From Streptomyces sp. HD (GTDB lineage: Bacteria; Actinomycetota; Actinomycetes; Streptomycetales; Streptomycetaceae): 64,000 bases of DNA. A program made the position numbers and the translations under genes. Positions 44,584 to 52,448 of this stretch are shown in pieces. How positions within the stretch are numbered: the stretch's first letter is position 1; the number at the start of each line of letters is the position of its first letter. The notes under the pieces were generated by a model that made no database searches, was not told the origin of the DNA, and was given only the letters and a program-made list of their open reading frames with translations. The stretch spans positions 1 through 64,000 of the forward strand of contig NZ_JAQMYP010000056.1 of the NCBI RefSeq assembly GCF_028369295.1, written 5' to 3'.

Positions 44584-45800
44584 CCGGGGCGACATGGGTG
44601 ACGGGACTCGGCGTCGCCGCGCCCAACGGGCTCGGTGCGGAGGCGTACTGGGAGGCCACACTGGCCGGCCGCAGCGGCATAGCCGAGGTGTCGCGCTTTG
44701 ACGCCTCGTCCTATCCTGCCCGCCTCGCCGGGGAGATCCACGGATTCGCGGACGCGGAGCTGCTGCCGAGCCGGCTGCTGCCGCAGACCGACCGCGTGAC
44801 CCGGCTCGCCCTGGTGGCCGCGGACTGGGCGCTCGGCGACGCCGGGGTGGATCCGGGTGCGCTCCCCGAATTCGACATGGGCGTGATCACCGCCGCCTCC
44901 AGCGGCGGCTTCGAGTTCGGCCAGAACGAACTTCGGGCCCTGGCGGGCAAGGGCAGCCAGTACGTCAGCGCCTACCAGTCATTCGCCTGGTTCTACGCGG
45001 TGAACAGCGGCCAGCTCTCCATCCGCAACGGCATGCGCGGGCCGAGCAGCGTGGTCGTCGGCGATCAGGCGGGTGGCCTCGACGCGCTCGCCCAGGCCCG
45101 TCGGCAGATCCGCCAGGGCACCCCGCTCGTCGTCTCCGGCGCGATGGACGCCTCGATCTGCCCGTGGGGCTGGGTGGCCCAGCTCGCGGGCGGGCGGCTG
45201 AGCACCGCCGAGGACCCGGAGCGTGCCTATGTGCCCTTCGACGACGCGGCCCGCGGCCAGGTCTCCGGGGAGGGCGGCGCCCTGCTCGTCCTGGAGGACG
45301 CGGACCACGCCCGGCGGCGCGGGGCGCCCCGCGTGTACGGGGAGGTCGCGGGCCACGGGGCGACCCTCGACCCCCGGCCGGGCAGCGGCCGCCCCCCGGG
45401 GCTGCACAAGGCGATCGAACTCGCCCTGGACGACGCTGAGTTGCAGCCAGAGGAGGTCGATGTGGTCTTCGCCGACGCCGCCGCGCTACCGGAGCTGGAC
45501 CGCGCCGAGGCCGAGACGCTGGCCAAGATCTTCGGGCCGCGCGGCGTGCCGGTCACCGCGCCCAAGACCATGACCGGCCGGCTCTGCTCCGGCGCCGGCC
45601 CGCTGGACGTCACCGCCGCCCTGCTCTCCTTCCGGGACGGCGTGCTGCCGCCGACCGTCCACACCGTGCCGTCGGACCGGTACGACCTCGACCTGGTGGT
45701 GGGCGAGCCGCGGCCGGCCGCAGTACAGACCGCACTGGTGGTCGCCCGCGGGCAGGGCGGCTTCAACTCCGCACTGGTGGTGCGCGCGCCGCAGCAATGA
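44580..45800 (+). CDS. Type II PKS chain length factor (KS-beta)
   Basis: This 406-residue ketosynthase-like subunit sets chain length and primes synthesis by decarboxylating malonyl-ACP. The active-site Cys is replaced by Gln in V-V-G-D-Q-A-G-G-L-D, the diagnostic feature of chain length factors. GTG start at 44580 with A-A-A-G-G-A-G upstream and a 4-base overlap with KS-alpha. Chain length (probably decaketide for a tetracyclic product) cannot be read reliably by eye from the gating residues. Confidence 0.95.
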   Translation: MTGATWVTGLGVAAPNGLGAEAYWEATLAGRSGIAEVSRFDASSYPARLAGEIHGFADAELLPSRLLPQTDRVTRLALVAADWALGDAGVDPGALPEFDMGVITAASSGGFEFGQNELRALAGKGSQYVSAYQSFAWFYAVNSGQLSIRNGMRGPSSVVVGDQAGGLDALAQARRQIRQGTPLVVSGAMDASICPWGWVAQLAGGRLSTAEDPERAYVPFDDAARGQVSGEGGALLVLEDADHARRRGAPRVYGEVAGHGATLDPRPGSGRPPGLHKAIELALDDAELQPEEVDVVFADAAALPELDRAEAETLAKIFGPRGVPVTAPKTMTGRLCSGAGPLDVTAALLSFRDGVLPPTVHTVPSDRYDLDLVVGEPRPAAVQTALVVARGQGGFNSALVVRAPQQ

Positions 45801-45865
45801 TTCCGCGCTCGCACCGCACCTCCCCTCCTCCTGCCCGACCCCCCCTTTCAAGGAGACGAACAACC

Positions 45866-46123
45866 ATGAGCCAGGAAGGCCCCTTCACTCTCGACGATCT
45901 CGTGCGGATTCTGCTGGCGGGCGCCGGCGAGACCGAGCCCGTCACCCACGACGCCTCCTTCGAGGAACTGGGCTACGACTCCCTCGCACTGCTGGAGACG
46001 TACACCCGCATCGAGCGCGAGCTCGGCATCGAGCTCGACGACGAGGTGGTGCCCGCGTCCCTCACCCCCGCCCAGCTCGTCACAGCCGTCAACGCGCGAC
46101 TGGCGTCCGCACAGTCCGCCTGA
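45866..46123 (+). CDS. Acyl carrier protein
   Basis: This 85-residue ACP carries the growing polyketide. The phosphopantetheine attachment serine is S39 in L-G-Y-D-S-L-A-L-L-E. Acidic composition and size are normal for type II PKS carriers. A-A-G-G-A-G precedes the ATG at 45866; the frame open to 45797 is non-conserved leader. It follows KS-beta by 65 bases in the usual KS-alpha/KS-beta/ACP order. No phosphopantetheinyl transferase is in the window. Confidence 0.95.
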   Translation: MSQEGPFTLDDLVRILLAGAGETEPVTHDASFEELGYDSLALLETYTRIERELGIELDDEVVPASLTPAQLVTAVNARLASAQSA

Positions 46124-46177
46124 CCCCCAGCCATGTCTCCGGCCCTCCGGGCCACCTCACCCCCCTAGGGACATTCC

Positions 46178-46966
46178 ATGACGACACATGACGAGCGCCG
46201 GGTCGCCCTCGTGACGGGCGCCACCAGCGGAATCGGCCTCGCCGTGGCGCGGCTGCTGGCAGCTCAGGGCCATCGGGTCTACCTCGGCGCGCGCGGTGCG
46301 GAAGGCGTCGCGTCGACCGTCAAGCAGTTGCGGGAGGAGGGGCTGGACGTCGCGGGGTCAGCCGTCGACGTCCGCTCCGAGGAGGCCGTCCAGACGTTCG
46401 TACGGTCTGCCGCCGACCGCTTCGGGACCGTCGACATCCTGGTCAACAACGCCGGCCGCAGCGGCGGCGGGGTGACGGCGGAGATCACCGACGAGCTCTG
46501 GCACGACGTCATCGACACCAACCTGCACAGCGTCTTCCGGGTGACCCGGGCGGCGCTGAACACCGGCGGCCTGCGGGAGAAGAGCTGGGGCCGCATCATC
46601 AACATCGCGTCCACCGCGGGCAAGCAGGGTGTGGTCCTCGGCGCCCCGTATTCGGCTTCCAAGCACGGCGTCGTCGGCTTCACCAAGGCGCTCGGCAACG
46701 AGCTCGCGCCGACCGGCGTCACGGTCAACGCGGTGTGCCCCGGCTATGTGGAGACCCCGATGGCGCGGCGCGTCCGCGCGGGATACGCCGCAGCGTACGG
46801 CACCTCCGAGGACGCGATCCTCGACAAGTTCCAGGCCAAGATCCCGCTCGGCCGCTACTCCACCCCCGACGAGGTGGCGGGGCTGGTCGGTTACCTCGCC
46901 TCCGACGCCGCGGCCTCCATCACGGCCCAGGCGCTCAACGTCTGCGGCGGCCTGGGCAACTTCTGA
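46178..46966 (+). CDS. Polyketide C9-type ketoreductase (ActIII-like)
   Basis: This 262-residue SDR matches ActIII in length and motif spacing: T-G-A-T-S-G-I-G-L cofactor motif, N-N-A-G-R-S-G-G-G, S-T-A-G-K-Q-G, catalytic P-Y-S-A-S-K, and the C-terminal N-V-C-G-G-L-G-N-F. Such reductases reduce the C-9 ketone of the nascent polyketide after or during first-ring cyclisation, which places the product among reduced-type scaffolds (angucycline, anthracycline, tetracycline or aureolic acid). It sits between ACP and aromatase/cyclase, as in many clusters. Confidence 0.95.
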   Translation: MTTHDERRVALVTGATSGIGLAVARLLAAQGHRVYLGARGAEGVASTVKQLREEGLDVAGSAVDVRSEEAVQTFVRSAADRFGTVDILVNNAGRSGGGVTAEITDELWHDVIDTNLHSVFRVTRAALNTGGLREKSWGRIINIASTAGKQGVVLGAPYSASKHGVVGFTKALGNELAPTGVTVNAVCPGYVETPMARRVRAGYAAAYGTSEDAILDKFQAKIPLGRYSTPDEVAGLVGYLASDAAASITAQALNVCGGLGNF

Positions 46967-47044
46967 CAACCCCGAACGCCACCGCCACAAGCCTCACCAG
47001 CACAAGGACCGCCGGACCAGCACCACCGGACAAGGAGAACGCAC

Positions 47045-48037
47045 ATGTCGCACCTGGGCGGGCGCCAGGTCGAGCACGAGATCACCCTGGCCGCCTCGGC
47101 CGACGAGGTCTACCGGATGATCGCCGAGGTGGAGAACTGGCCCCGGATCTTCCCGCCGACCATCCATGTCGAGCACGTGGAGCGAGGCGAGCGCGAGGAA
47201 CGCATCCGCATCTGGGCCACAGCCAACGGCGAGGCCAAGAGTTGGACCTCGCTCCGGGTTCTGGAGCCGGAGCGGCGCCGTATCGCCTTCCGGCAGGAGA
47301 TCCCGGCGCCGCCGGTCGCCGCGATGGGAGGCGCCTGGGTGATCGAGGAACTGCCCGGTCACACCGCCCGGGTCCGGCTGCTGCACGACTACCGCGCCCT
47401 CGACGACGACCCCGAAGGCCTCGCCTGGATCGACGAGGCCGTGGACCGCAACTCCCGCACAGAGCTCGCGGCACTCAAGAAGAACATCGAACGCGCCCGC
47501 ACCGGAAGTGACTTGACGCTCTCCTTCGAGGACACGGTGCGGGTCGACGGCCAGGTCGCGGACGTCTACGCCTTCATCAACGAGGCGCACCGGTGGCCGG
47601 ATCGGCTCCCCCATGTGGCTCGAACCAGCCTGACGGAGGACACCGCCGGCCTGCAGACACTGGATATGGACACCCGGGCCAAGGACGGCTCCACCCACAC
47701 CACCAAGTCGTACCGGGTGACCTTCCCGCACCGGGCGATCGCGTACAAGCAGGTCACGCTGCCCGCCCTGATGACGCTGCACACCGGCCTGTGGACCTTC
47801 GACGAGCAGGCGGACGGTGCCGTCGCGGCCACCTCGCAGCACACCGTCGTCCTCAACCCCGCGACCATCGAAGGTGTCCTCGGCCCCGACGCCACCGTCG
47901 ACGACGCCAGGCGCTACGTGCGGGACGCACTCGGGGCCAACAGCAGGGCCACGCTCGGACACGCCAAGGCATACGCCGAACAGATCGCGAAGGCTCTTGA
48001 AGGAAGTGCCGGTGCGGGAAGCCCCGGTGCGCAATGA
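47045..48037 (+). CDS. Di-domain aromatase/cyclase
   Basis: This 330-residue protein consists of two SRPBCC/START-like domains (about 1-155 and 160-330), the ActVII/MtmQ type that closes and aromatises the first ring of C9-reduced polyketides. Each half starts with the V-E-H-E-I-T-L/T-L-S-F-E-D-T-V strand and has W-P-R/W-P-D and a long C-terminal helix. A-A-G-G-A-G precedes the ATG at 47045. It is the last polyketide gene on this side; 280 bases further on is a parS-like site and then core genes, so the cluster boundary lies here. Confidence 0.93.
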   Translation: MSHLGGRQVEHEITLAASADEVYRMIAEVENWPRIFPPTIHVEHVERGEREERIRIWATANGEAKSWTSLRVLEPERRRIAFRQEIPAPPVAAMGGAWVIEELPGHTARVRLLHDYRALDDDPEGLAWIDEAVDRNSRTELAALKKNIERARTGSDLTLSFEDTVRVDGQVADVYAFINEAHRWPDRLPHVARTSLTEDTAGLQTLDMDTRAKDGSTHTTKSYRVTFPHRAIAYKQVTLPALMTLHTGLWTFDEQADGAVAATSQHTVVLNPATIEGVLGPDATVDDARRYVRDALGANSRATLGHAKAYAEQIAKALEGSAGAGSPGAQ

Positions 48038-48408
48038 CCGGAACAACCGGATCCTCGCTTCCCCCGGCGAGCGCGCCCCCGGCCTGCCTCAAATGTTCTG
48101 CTCCGCGCTTCCGGGGGCTGTCCGACCGTCAGGCTCTGCCCTGGAGAAAGACGCGGCCCGTTAATGGAATCCGTGCGGGACTTGCACACACGGGTCGTTG
48201 TTGCAAACGTCATCGTGGGCGGGCGGCGTAAGCACGTCCACCAGGGCCAAGTCCCGGCCTGTACAACGCCCTCGGCCACCCTTGCTCCCACGCCTGCGAC
48301 CGCCGGCGCGGCCCATGTTCCACGTGAAACATGGGCCGTGGGGCGGAAGACCCTCAAGTCTCCCGCCCCACGGTCCAGTTCTCCATGCCGGCCGTCACCG
48401 GCCAGACA
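48038..48408. other. Non-coding junction between biosynthetic cluster and conserved chromosome core
   Basis: This 371-base stretch has no convincing gene. Its only clear element is a 28-base palindrome (48311-48338) with a parS-like core. No direct repeats, tRNA or integrase remnant marking an insertion border could be seen. Confidence 0.6.
48317..48332. promoter_or_regulatory. parS-like ParB binding site (intergenic)
   Basis: The 16-mer T-G-T-T-C-C-A-C-G-T-G-A-A-A-C-A fits the parS consensus T-G-T-T-N-C-A-C-G-T-G-A-A-A-C-A at every fixed position. It is the centre of a longer palindrome (G-G-C-C-C-A ... T-G-G-G-C-C, 48311-48338). ParB binds such sites, which in Streptomyces are clustered around oriC. 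Neighbouring origin-proximal genes (pknB, pbpA, crgA) support the call. Confidence 0.88.
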
Positions 48409-49122
48409 TCACCGGCCCTCGTCGCGCCGAGCCGCCTCCTCCTCGGCCTCCTTGGCCTGGACCTCGGGATCAAGGACGGACTGGCCAGTGCCGTCCACCG
48501 AGGCCAGACGCCCCGACTCGGGCACCTCGGTCGCGGCCGGAGGCTCCACCAGCCAATCCGGGTTCGCCTGCTTGTCCCACCACTTCCAGGCGGCGAAAGC
48601 AGCGCCCGCGAGGGCGCCGACCACCGCCACCACCTTCACGGCACGACCGGCCTTGGCGCGCCTCTGATGCTTACGGGCCAGCTTCTGGATCTCCTTCGGC
48701 GAGACCTGACCGCGCAAGGCGGCCAACGCGGCGGCACCACGTGCCGCGGCCTCGTCCTTGACGGGCCCTGCCGCGGCCACCGCCTGCTCGATCCTCGGCC
48801 GGGAGTAGTCAGCGGCTTGACGGGCAGCCTTACGCGTACGGACGGCAGCTTCATGAGCGGCGTGGTCGACCTTCGGCGGCACATGCGTACGAGCCTGCTC
48901 CAGGCGCGGCGCGACATGCGTGCCGTACTGCAGAAGGGCCTGTGCGCGGGCCTGCTCGGTGGCCTGCGACACCACAGGCGCAAGCCGTACGCGTGCCTCG
49001 TGCGCATACTGCGCGGCCCTGTCCTTGGCGGTGTCGGCGTAGGGCGCCACCACTTCCGCGGCGTGCAGCACGCTGTCCTTCGCCGAGCCGGTCGCGGCGC
49101 GCACGCTGTCGATGCGGGTCAC
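48409..49122 (-). CDS. DUF5324 family membrane-associated protein
   Basis: This 237-residue Ala/Arg/Glu-rich protein is typical of Streptomyces DUF5324 members found next to the cyclophilin gene. A long, mostly helical Ala-rich part (about 1-150) with repeated basic and acidic residues suggests a coiled-coil-like rod. One hydrophobic segment (V-V-A-V-V-G-A-L-A-G-A-A-F-A-A-W-K-W-W, about 166-184) follows, then an acidic tail. GTG start at 49122 with G-A-G-G-A-G-G-A-A upstream; the open frame back to 49356 is less likely. The function is not known. Confidence 0.8.
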   Translation of the reverse strand: MTRIDSVRAATGSAKDSVLHAAEVVAPYADTAKDRAAQYAHEARVRLAPVVSQATEQARAQALLQYGTHVAPRLEQARTHVPPKVDHAAHEAAVRTRKAARQAADYSRPRIEQAVAAAGPVKDEAAARGAAALAALRGQVSPKEIQKLARKHQRRAKAGRAVKVVAVVGALAGAAFAAWKWWDKQANPDWLVEPPAATEVPESGRLASVDGTGQSVLDPEVQAKEAEEEAARRDEGR

Positions 49123-49446
49123 GGGTTCCTCCTCCTCGGTGGCGTACGGTTCTCGACTTTCCACCCTTTTACGGATCATGCCTGTCAGAACGCTCTGCGG
49201 CATGTGAGGGCGGGCATATGGGTGCCGATTGCCTTGATCAAGTGCAATAACGGATTTATGCGGTTCAACACGGGCTTGTCGTCGACAATGCCACGGTTCG
49301 CCGTGTCGCGCCCCCGCCGCGAGCCTTCTCGACCAGTTTTCTGCAACCGGCCCCACGGTTGCGGGCCAGTGAACGAGCGCCGGGCGACGTACACCGCCGT
49401 CCGTGCGAGGATCGGGGGGTCACAGGAAGACAACGGAAGGCAGATC
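49123..49446. promoter_or_regulatory. Divergent promoter region of DUF5324 gene and cyclophilin gene
   Basis: These 324 bases are non-coding between divergent starts and locally less GC-rich around 49220-49270. No operator or hairpin was recognised. The frame of the cyclophilin gene stays open through it, but the translation has no family similarity. Confidence 0.45.
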
Positions 49447-49980
49447 GTGGCCGAGCAGCTCTACGCCACCCTGAAGACCAACAACGGCGATATCGAGATC
49501 CGGCTCCTGCCGAACCACGCGCCGATCACGGTCAAGAACTTCGTCGAGCTCGCCCAGGGCGAGCGTGAGTGGACCAACCCCGCCACCGGAGAGAAGTCCA
49601 CGTCCAAGCTTTACGACGGCACGGTCTTCCACCGCGTCATCAGTGGCTTCATGATCCAGGGCGGAGACCCCCTCGGCAACGGCACCGGCGGCCCCGGCTA
49701 CCAGTTCCAGGACGAGTTCCACCCGGACCTCTCTTTCGACAAGCCCTACCTGCTCGCCATGGCCAACGCCGGCCCGGGCACCAACGGCTCGCAGTTCTTC
49801 CTCACCGTCTCCCCGACGACCTGGCTGAACCGCAAGCACACCATCTTCGGCGAGGTCACCGACCCGGCCAGCCAGAAGGTCATCGACGCCATCGCGACCG
49901 CCCAGACCAACCCCCGCACCGACCGTCCGCTCAACGACGTCGTCATCGAGTCGGTCGTCATCGAGACCCGCGAAGGCTGA
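49447..49980 (+). CDS. Peptidyl-prolyl cis-trans isomerase, cyclophilin type
   Basis: This 177-residue single-domain cyclophilin catalyses proline isomerisation. It shows the family core: F-H-R-V-I-S-G-F-M-I-Q-G-G-D-P, G-Y-Q-F-Q-D-E-F, M-A-N-A-G-P-G-T-N-G-S-Q-F-F and H-T-I-F-G-E-V. No signal peptide, so cytoplasmic. GTG at 49447 is preceded by G-G-A-A-G-G. A strong terminator follows. Confidence 0.94.
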   Translation: MAEQLYATLKTNNGDIEIRLLPNHAPITVKNFVELAQGEREWTNPATGEKSTSKLYDGTVFHRVISGFMIQGGDPLGNGTGGPGYQFQDEFHPDLSFDKPYLLAMANAGPGTNGSQFFLTVSPTTWLNRKHTIFGEVTDPASQKVIDAIATAQTNPRTDRPLNDVVIESVVIETREG

Positions 49981-50027
49981 GGCAGGCTCCCCACGGGGAA
50001 GTCCAACACCTCCCACAGGGAACCAAA

Positions 50028-50059
50028 CGCCCCGCTCGTCCGTAAGGATGAGCGGGGCG
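50028..50059 (+). terminator. Hairpin terminator after cyclophilin gene
   Basis: A perfect 10-base-pair GC-rich stem (50028-50037 with 50050-50059) and a 12-base loop lies 48 bases after the cyclophilin stop. Confidence 0.75.
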
Positions 50060-50101
50060 GTGCATGCGGCGTGCATCGCGTACGACGACCTAGGGGACCT
50101 C

Positions 50102-50986
50102 ATGGACCAGCCGGCAGACAGCCCGCAGGACGCCCAGAGCCTGCCCGTCTGCTACCGCCACACGGACCGCGAGACCGGAGTCCGCTGCACCCGCTGCGAA
50201 CGCCCCATCTGCCCCGAGTGCATGGTCAGCGCCTCCGTCGGCTTCCAATGCCCCGAATGCGTCCGCGGCGGCTCCGGCACCGGCCACGCCCCCGACGCCG
50301 CCCGCCCCCGCACCATCGCCGGCGGCACCGTCAGCGCAGACCCCCGCCTCCTCACCAAGATCCTCATCGGGATCAACCTCGCGGTCTTCATCGCCGTCCA
50401 GACCAGCACCGCACTGCTCAACGACCTCGTCCTGCTCGGCGCCTGGCCCCCCGCCCCCTTCAACCCCACCGAAGGTGTCGCCGAAGGCCAGTGGTACCGC
50501 CTCGTGACCTCGATGTTCACCCACGAGGCCATCTGGCACATCGCCTTCAACATGCTCAGCCTCTGGTGGCTCGGCGGCCCCCTCGAAGCCGCCCTCGGCC
50601 GCGCCCGCTACCTCGCGCTCTACCTCTGCTCCGGCCTCGCGGGCAGCGCCCTCACCTACGTGATCGCCGCCCCCACCAGCGCCTCACTCGGTGCCTCCGG
50701 CGCCATCTTCGGCCTCTTCGGCGCCACCGCCGTCCTCATGCGCCGACTCCGGTACGACATGCGGCCGATCATCGCTCTGCTGGTGATCAACCTGATCTTC
50801 ACCTTCGGCTGGAGCAACATCGCCTGGCAGGCCCACATCGGCGGCCTCGTCGCCGGCGTGATCATCGGCTACGCCATGGTCCACGCCCCGCGCCGACGCC
50901 GCGCACTGGTCCAGTACGGCACCTGCGCACTGGTCCTGGCCGCGGTCGTCCTGATGACCGTGCTGAGGACGCTGCAGCTCGCCTGA
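50102..50986 (+). CDS. Rhomboid-family intramembrane serine protease with N-terminal zinc ribbon
   Basis: This 294-residue protein has an N-terminal Cys-rich B-box-like zinc ribbon (C-Y-R-H, C-T-R-C, C-P-E-C, C-P-E-C at about 17-60) and six or seven transmembrane helices. The rhomboid catalytic pair is visible: serine in G-A-S-G-A-I-F-G and histidine in A-H-I-G-G; H-I-A-F-N-M before them is the conserved loop motif. The ATG at 50102 (with A-G-G-G-G-A upstream) was chosen over an ATG at 50048 inside the terminator. Substrates are unknown. The layout is standard for actinobacterial rhomboids in this locus. Confidence 0.9.
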   Translation: MDQPADSPQDAQSLPVCYRHTDRETGVRCTRCERPICPECMVSASVGFQCPECVRGGSGTGHAPDAARPRTIAGGTVSADPRLLTKILIGINLAVFIAVQTSTALLNDLVLLGAWPPAPFNPTEGVAEGQWYRLVTSMFTHEAIWHIAFNMLSLWWLGGPLEAALGRARYLALYLCSGLAGSALTYVIAAPTSASLGASGAIFGLFGATAVLMRRLRYDMRPIIALLVINLIFTFGWSNIAWQAHIGGLVAGVIIGYAMVHAPRRRRALVQYGTCALVLAAVVLMTVLRTLQLA

Positions 50987-50995
50987 GCGGCACGT

Positions 50996-51210
50996 TTGTC
51001 CACAGTGGGTGGCCAATCTTGTGCATAGTGTGCGCGAACAACTGTGCCCCCTGTCTCTGACCCGTGTTTTCGCAGGTCAGACAGGGGGCGAACGCTTGTC
51101 CGCATGTGCGGTGTGTCAGTCGTATCGGCGTCAACGCCCGATGGGTTATCCACAGATCGTCGTTCTTTTTCCCCAGGTGGCCTGTGGATACCTTTGCGAT
51201 CTGTGGATAA
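50996..51210. promoter_or_regulatory. Cluster of DnaA boxes upstream of crgA
   Basis: Four 9-base DnaA boxes lie in 215 bases: T-T-G-T-C-C-A-C-A at 50996-51004 (the Streptomyces-preferred form), T-T-A-T-C-C-A-C-A at 51146-51154, T-G-T-G-G-A-T-A-C at 51183-51191 (inverted, 8/9) and T-G-T-G-G-A-T-A-A at 51202-51210 (inverted, perfect). The last three fall within 65 bases in the crgA promoter region. They could titrate DnaA near the origin and/or tie crgA expression to replication; this is inference. Confidence 0.78.
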
Positions 51211-51257
51211 CTCAGCGGATAGCCCTGGGTAGAGCTGAGTTCACCGAGAAGCGACCG

Positions 51258-51512
51258 CTACTTCCACTGTGTGGAGACGCCGAATCCGGCGGCGATGAAA
51301 CCGAAGCCCACCACGATGTTCCAGTTGCCCAGCGCGTCGATGGGCAGCGAACCGTCGGTCACGTAGAAGACGACGATCCAGGCCAGACCGATGATGAACA
51401 TGGCCAGCATCACGGGCGCGACCCAGGCGCGACTGTTCAGCTTGATGGAGGTCGCCTGCTTCGACGGCGGCGGCGTGTAGTCGGCCTTCTTGCGGATACG
51501 TGACTTCGGCAC
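51258..51512 (-). CDS. crgA: Cell division protein CrgA
   Basis: This 84-residue membrane protein inhibits or delays FtsZ-ring formation and coordinates sporulation septation in Streptomyces. A basic N-terminal segment (P-K-S-R-I-R-K-K-A-D-Y) is followed by P-P-P, then two transmembrane helices (about 31-52 and 65-80) ending F-G-V-S-T-Q-W-K, the family's hallmark. GTG at 51512 with A-G-G-A-G-A upstream. Its upstream region contains the DnaA boxes described separately. Confidence 0.93.
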   Translation of the reverse strand: MPKSRIRKKADYTPPPSKQATSIKLNSRAWVAPVMLAMFIIGLAWIVVFYVTDGSLPIDALGNWNIVVGFGFIAAGFGVSTQWK

Positions 51513-51653
51513 GAGGGTCTCTCCTGTCGATGCGCTGCGTGGCCGCGCAGGGAACTGGGTCGGGCTCGGGGCAGCGTACAAGGGGACTCTGATTGCTCCC
51601 CCGGGTGTCCGTTAGCGTAGTGCTTCCGTGGCGCCGAAGGAGATAAGGGTACG

Positions 51654-52430
51654 TTGAGCAATTCTGCCGACTCCCCCGGGACCGGATCCAGTCCTCTCCG
51701 CGGCCGGTTCCGGCCGGTGCGGGTGCTGACCGCGGCCGTCTTCGCCCTCGCGGGGCTCATCTTCTTCACGAGTTTCAATACCGCCAAGGGCACCAACATC
51801 CGCACGGACGCCTCGCTGCTGAAGCTCTCGGACCTCATCCAGGAGCGCAGCCACGAGAACGGCCGGCTCGATGAGTCCAACGCGGCCCTGCGTGATGACG
51901 TGGAGTCGCTGGCCGAGCGGGACGACGGCAGCACCAAGGCCGAGGACGAGAAGCTGGCGGCGCTGGAGGGGAGCGCGGGGACGCAGAAGGTGACGGGCGA
52001 CGCGGTCTCGGTCACGCTGAACGACGCCCCGCCGAACGCCACTGCCAAGCTGCCCGGATATCCGGCGCCGCAGCCCGACTACCTGGTGATTCATCAGCAG
52101 GATCTGCAGGCCGTGGTGAACGCGCTGTGGCAGGGCGGTGCCGAGGGCATCAAGGTCATGGACCAGCGGCTGATCTCCACCAGTGCCGTGCGCTGTGTGG
52201 GCAACACCCTGATTCTCCAGGGCCGGGTCTATTCCCCGCCGTACAAGATCACCGCGGTGGGTGATCCGGAGAAGTTGCAGAAGGCGCTGGCGGCTTCGCC
52301 GTCGATCCAGAACTACATGGTGTACGTGAATGTGTACGGACTTGGCTGGAAAGTGACCGAGGACGGGGCGGTGACTCTGCCGGGGTACTCGGGCACAGTG
52401 GATCTGCAGTACGCCAAGCCCGTGGAGTGA
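51654..52430 (+). CDS. DUF881 family membrane-anchored protein
   Basis: This 258-residue protein has an N-terminal transmembrane segment (about 24-41), a coiled-coil-like stretch (about 55-105, rich in E/R/L) and a C-terminal DUF881 domain (V-T-L-N-D-A-P; Q-D-L-Q-A-V-V-N-A-L-W-Q-G-G-A-E; R-C-V-G-N-T-L). TTG start at 51654 with A-A-G-G-A-G and A-A-G-G-G upstream. In Actinobacteria it is regularly placed between crgA and the sortases and is presumed to act in division or the cell envelope; its biochemical role is not known. Confidence 0.88.
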   Translation: MSNSADSPGTGSSPLRGRFRPVRVLTAAVFALAGLIFFTSFNTAKGTNIRTDASLLKLSDLIQERSHENGRLDESNAALRDDVESLAERDDGSTKAEDEKLAALEGSAGTQKVTGDAVSVTLNDAPPNATAKLPGYPAPQPDYLVIHQQDLQAVVNALWQGGAEGIKVMDQRLISTSAVRCVGNTLILQGRVYSPPYKITAVGDPEKLQKALAASPSIQNYMVYVNVYGLGWKVTEDGAVTLPGYSGTVDLQYAKPVE

Positions 52431-52448
52431 GCCTGTCTGGAGCTGCCG

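Noticed and set aside
48331..49446. N-terminal extension of the cyclophilin frame to 48331
   Set aside because: The extension has no family similarity, overlaps the DUF5324 gene on the other strand, and a good ribosome site precedes the GTG at 49447.
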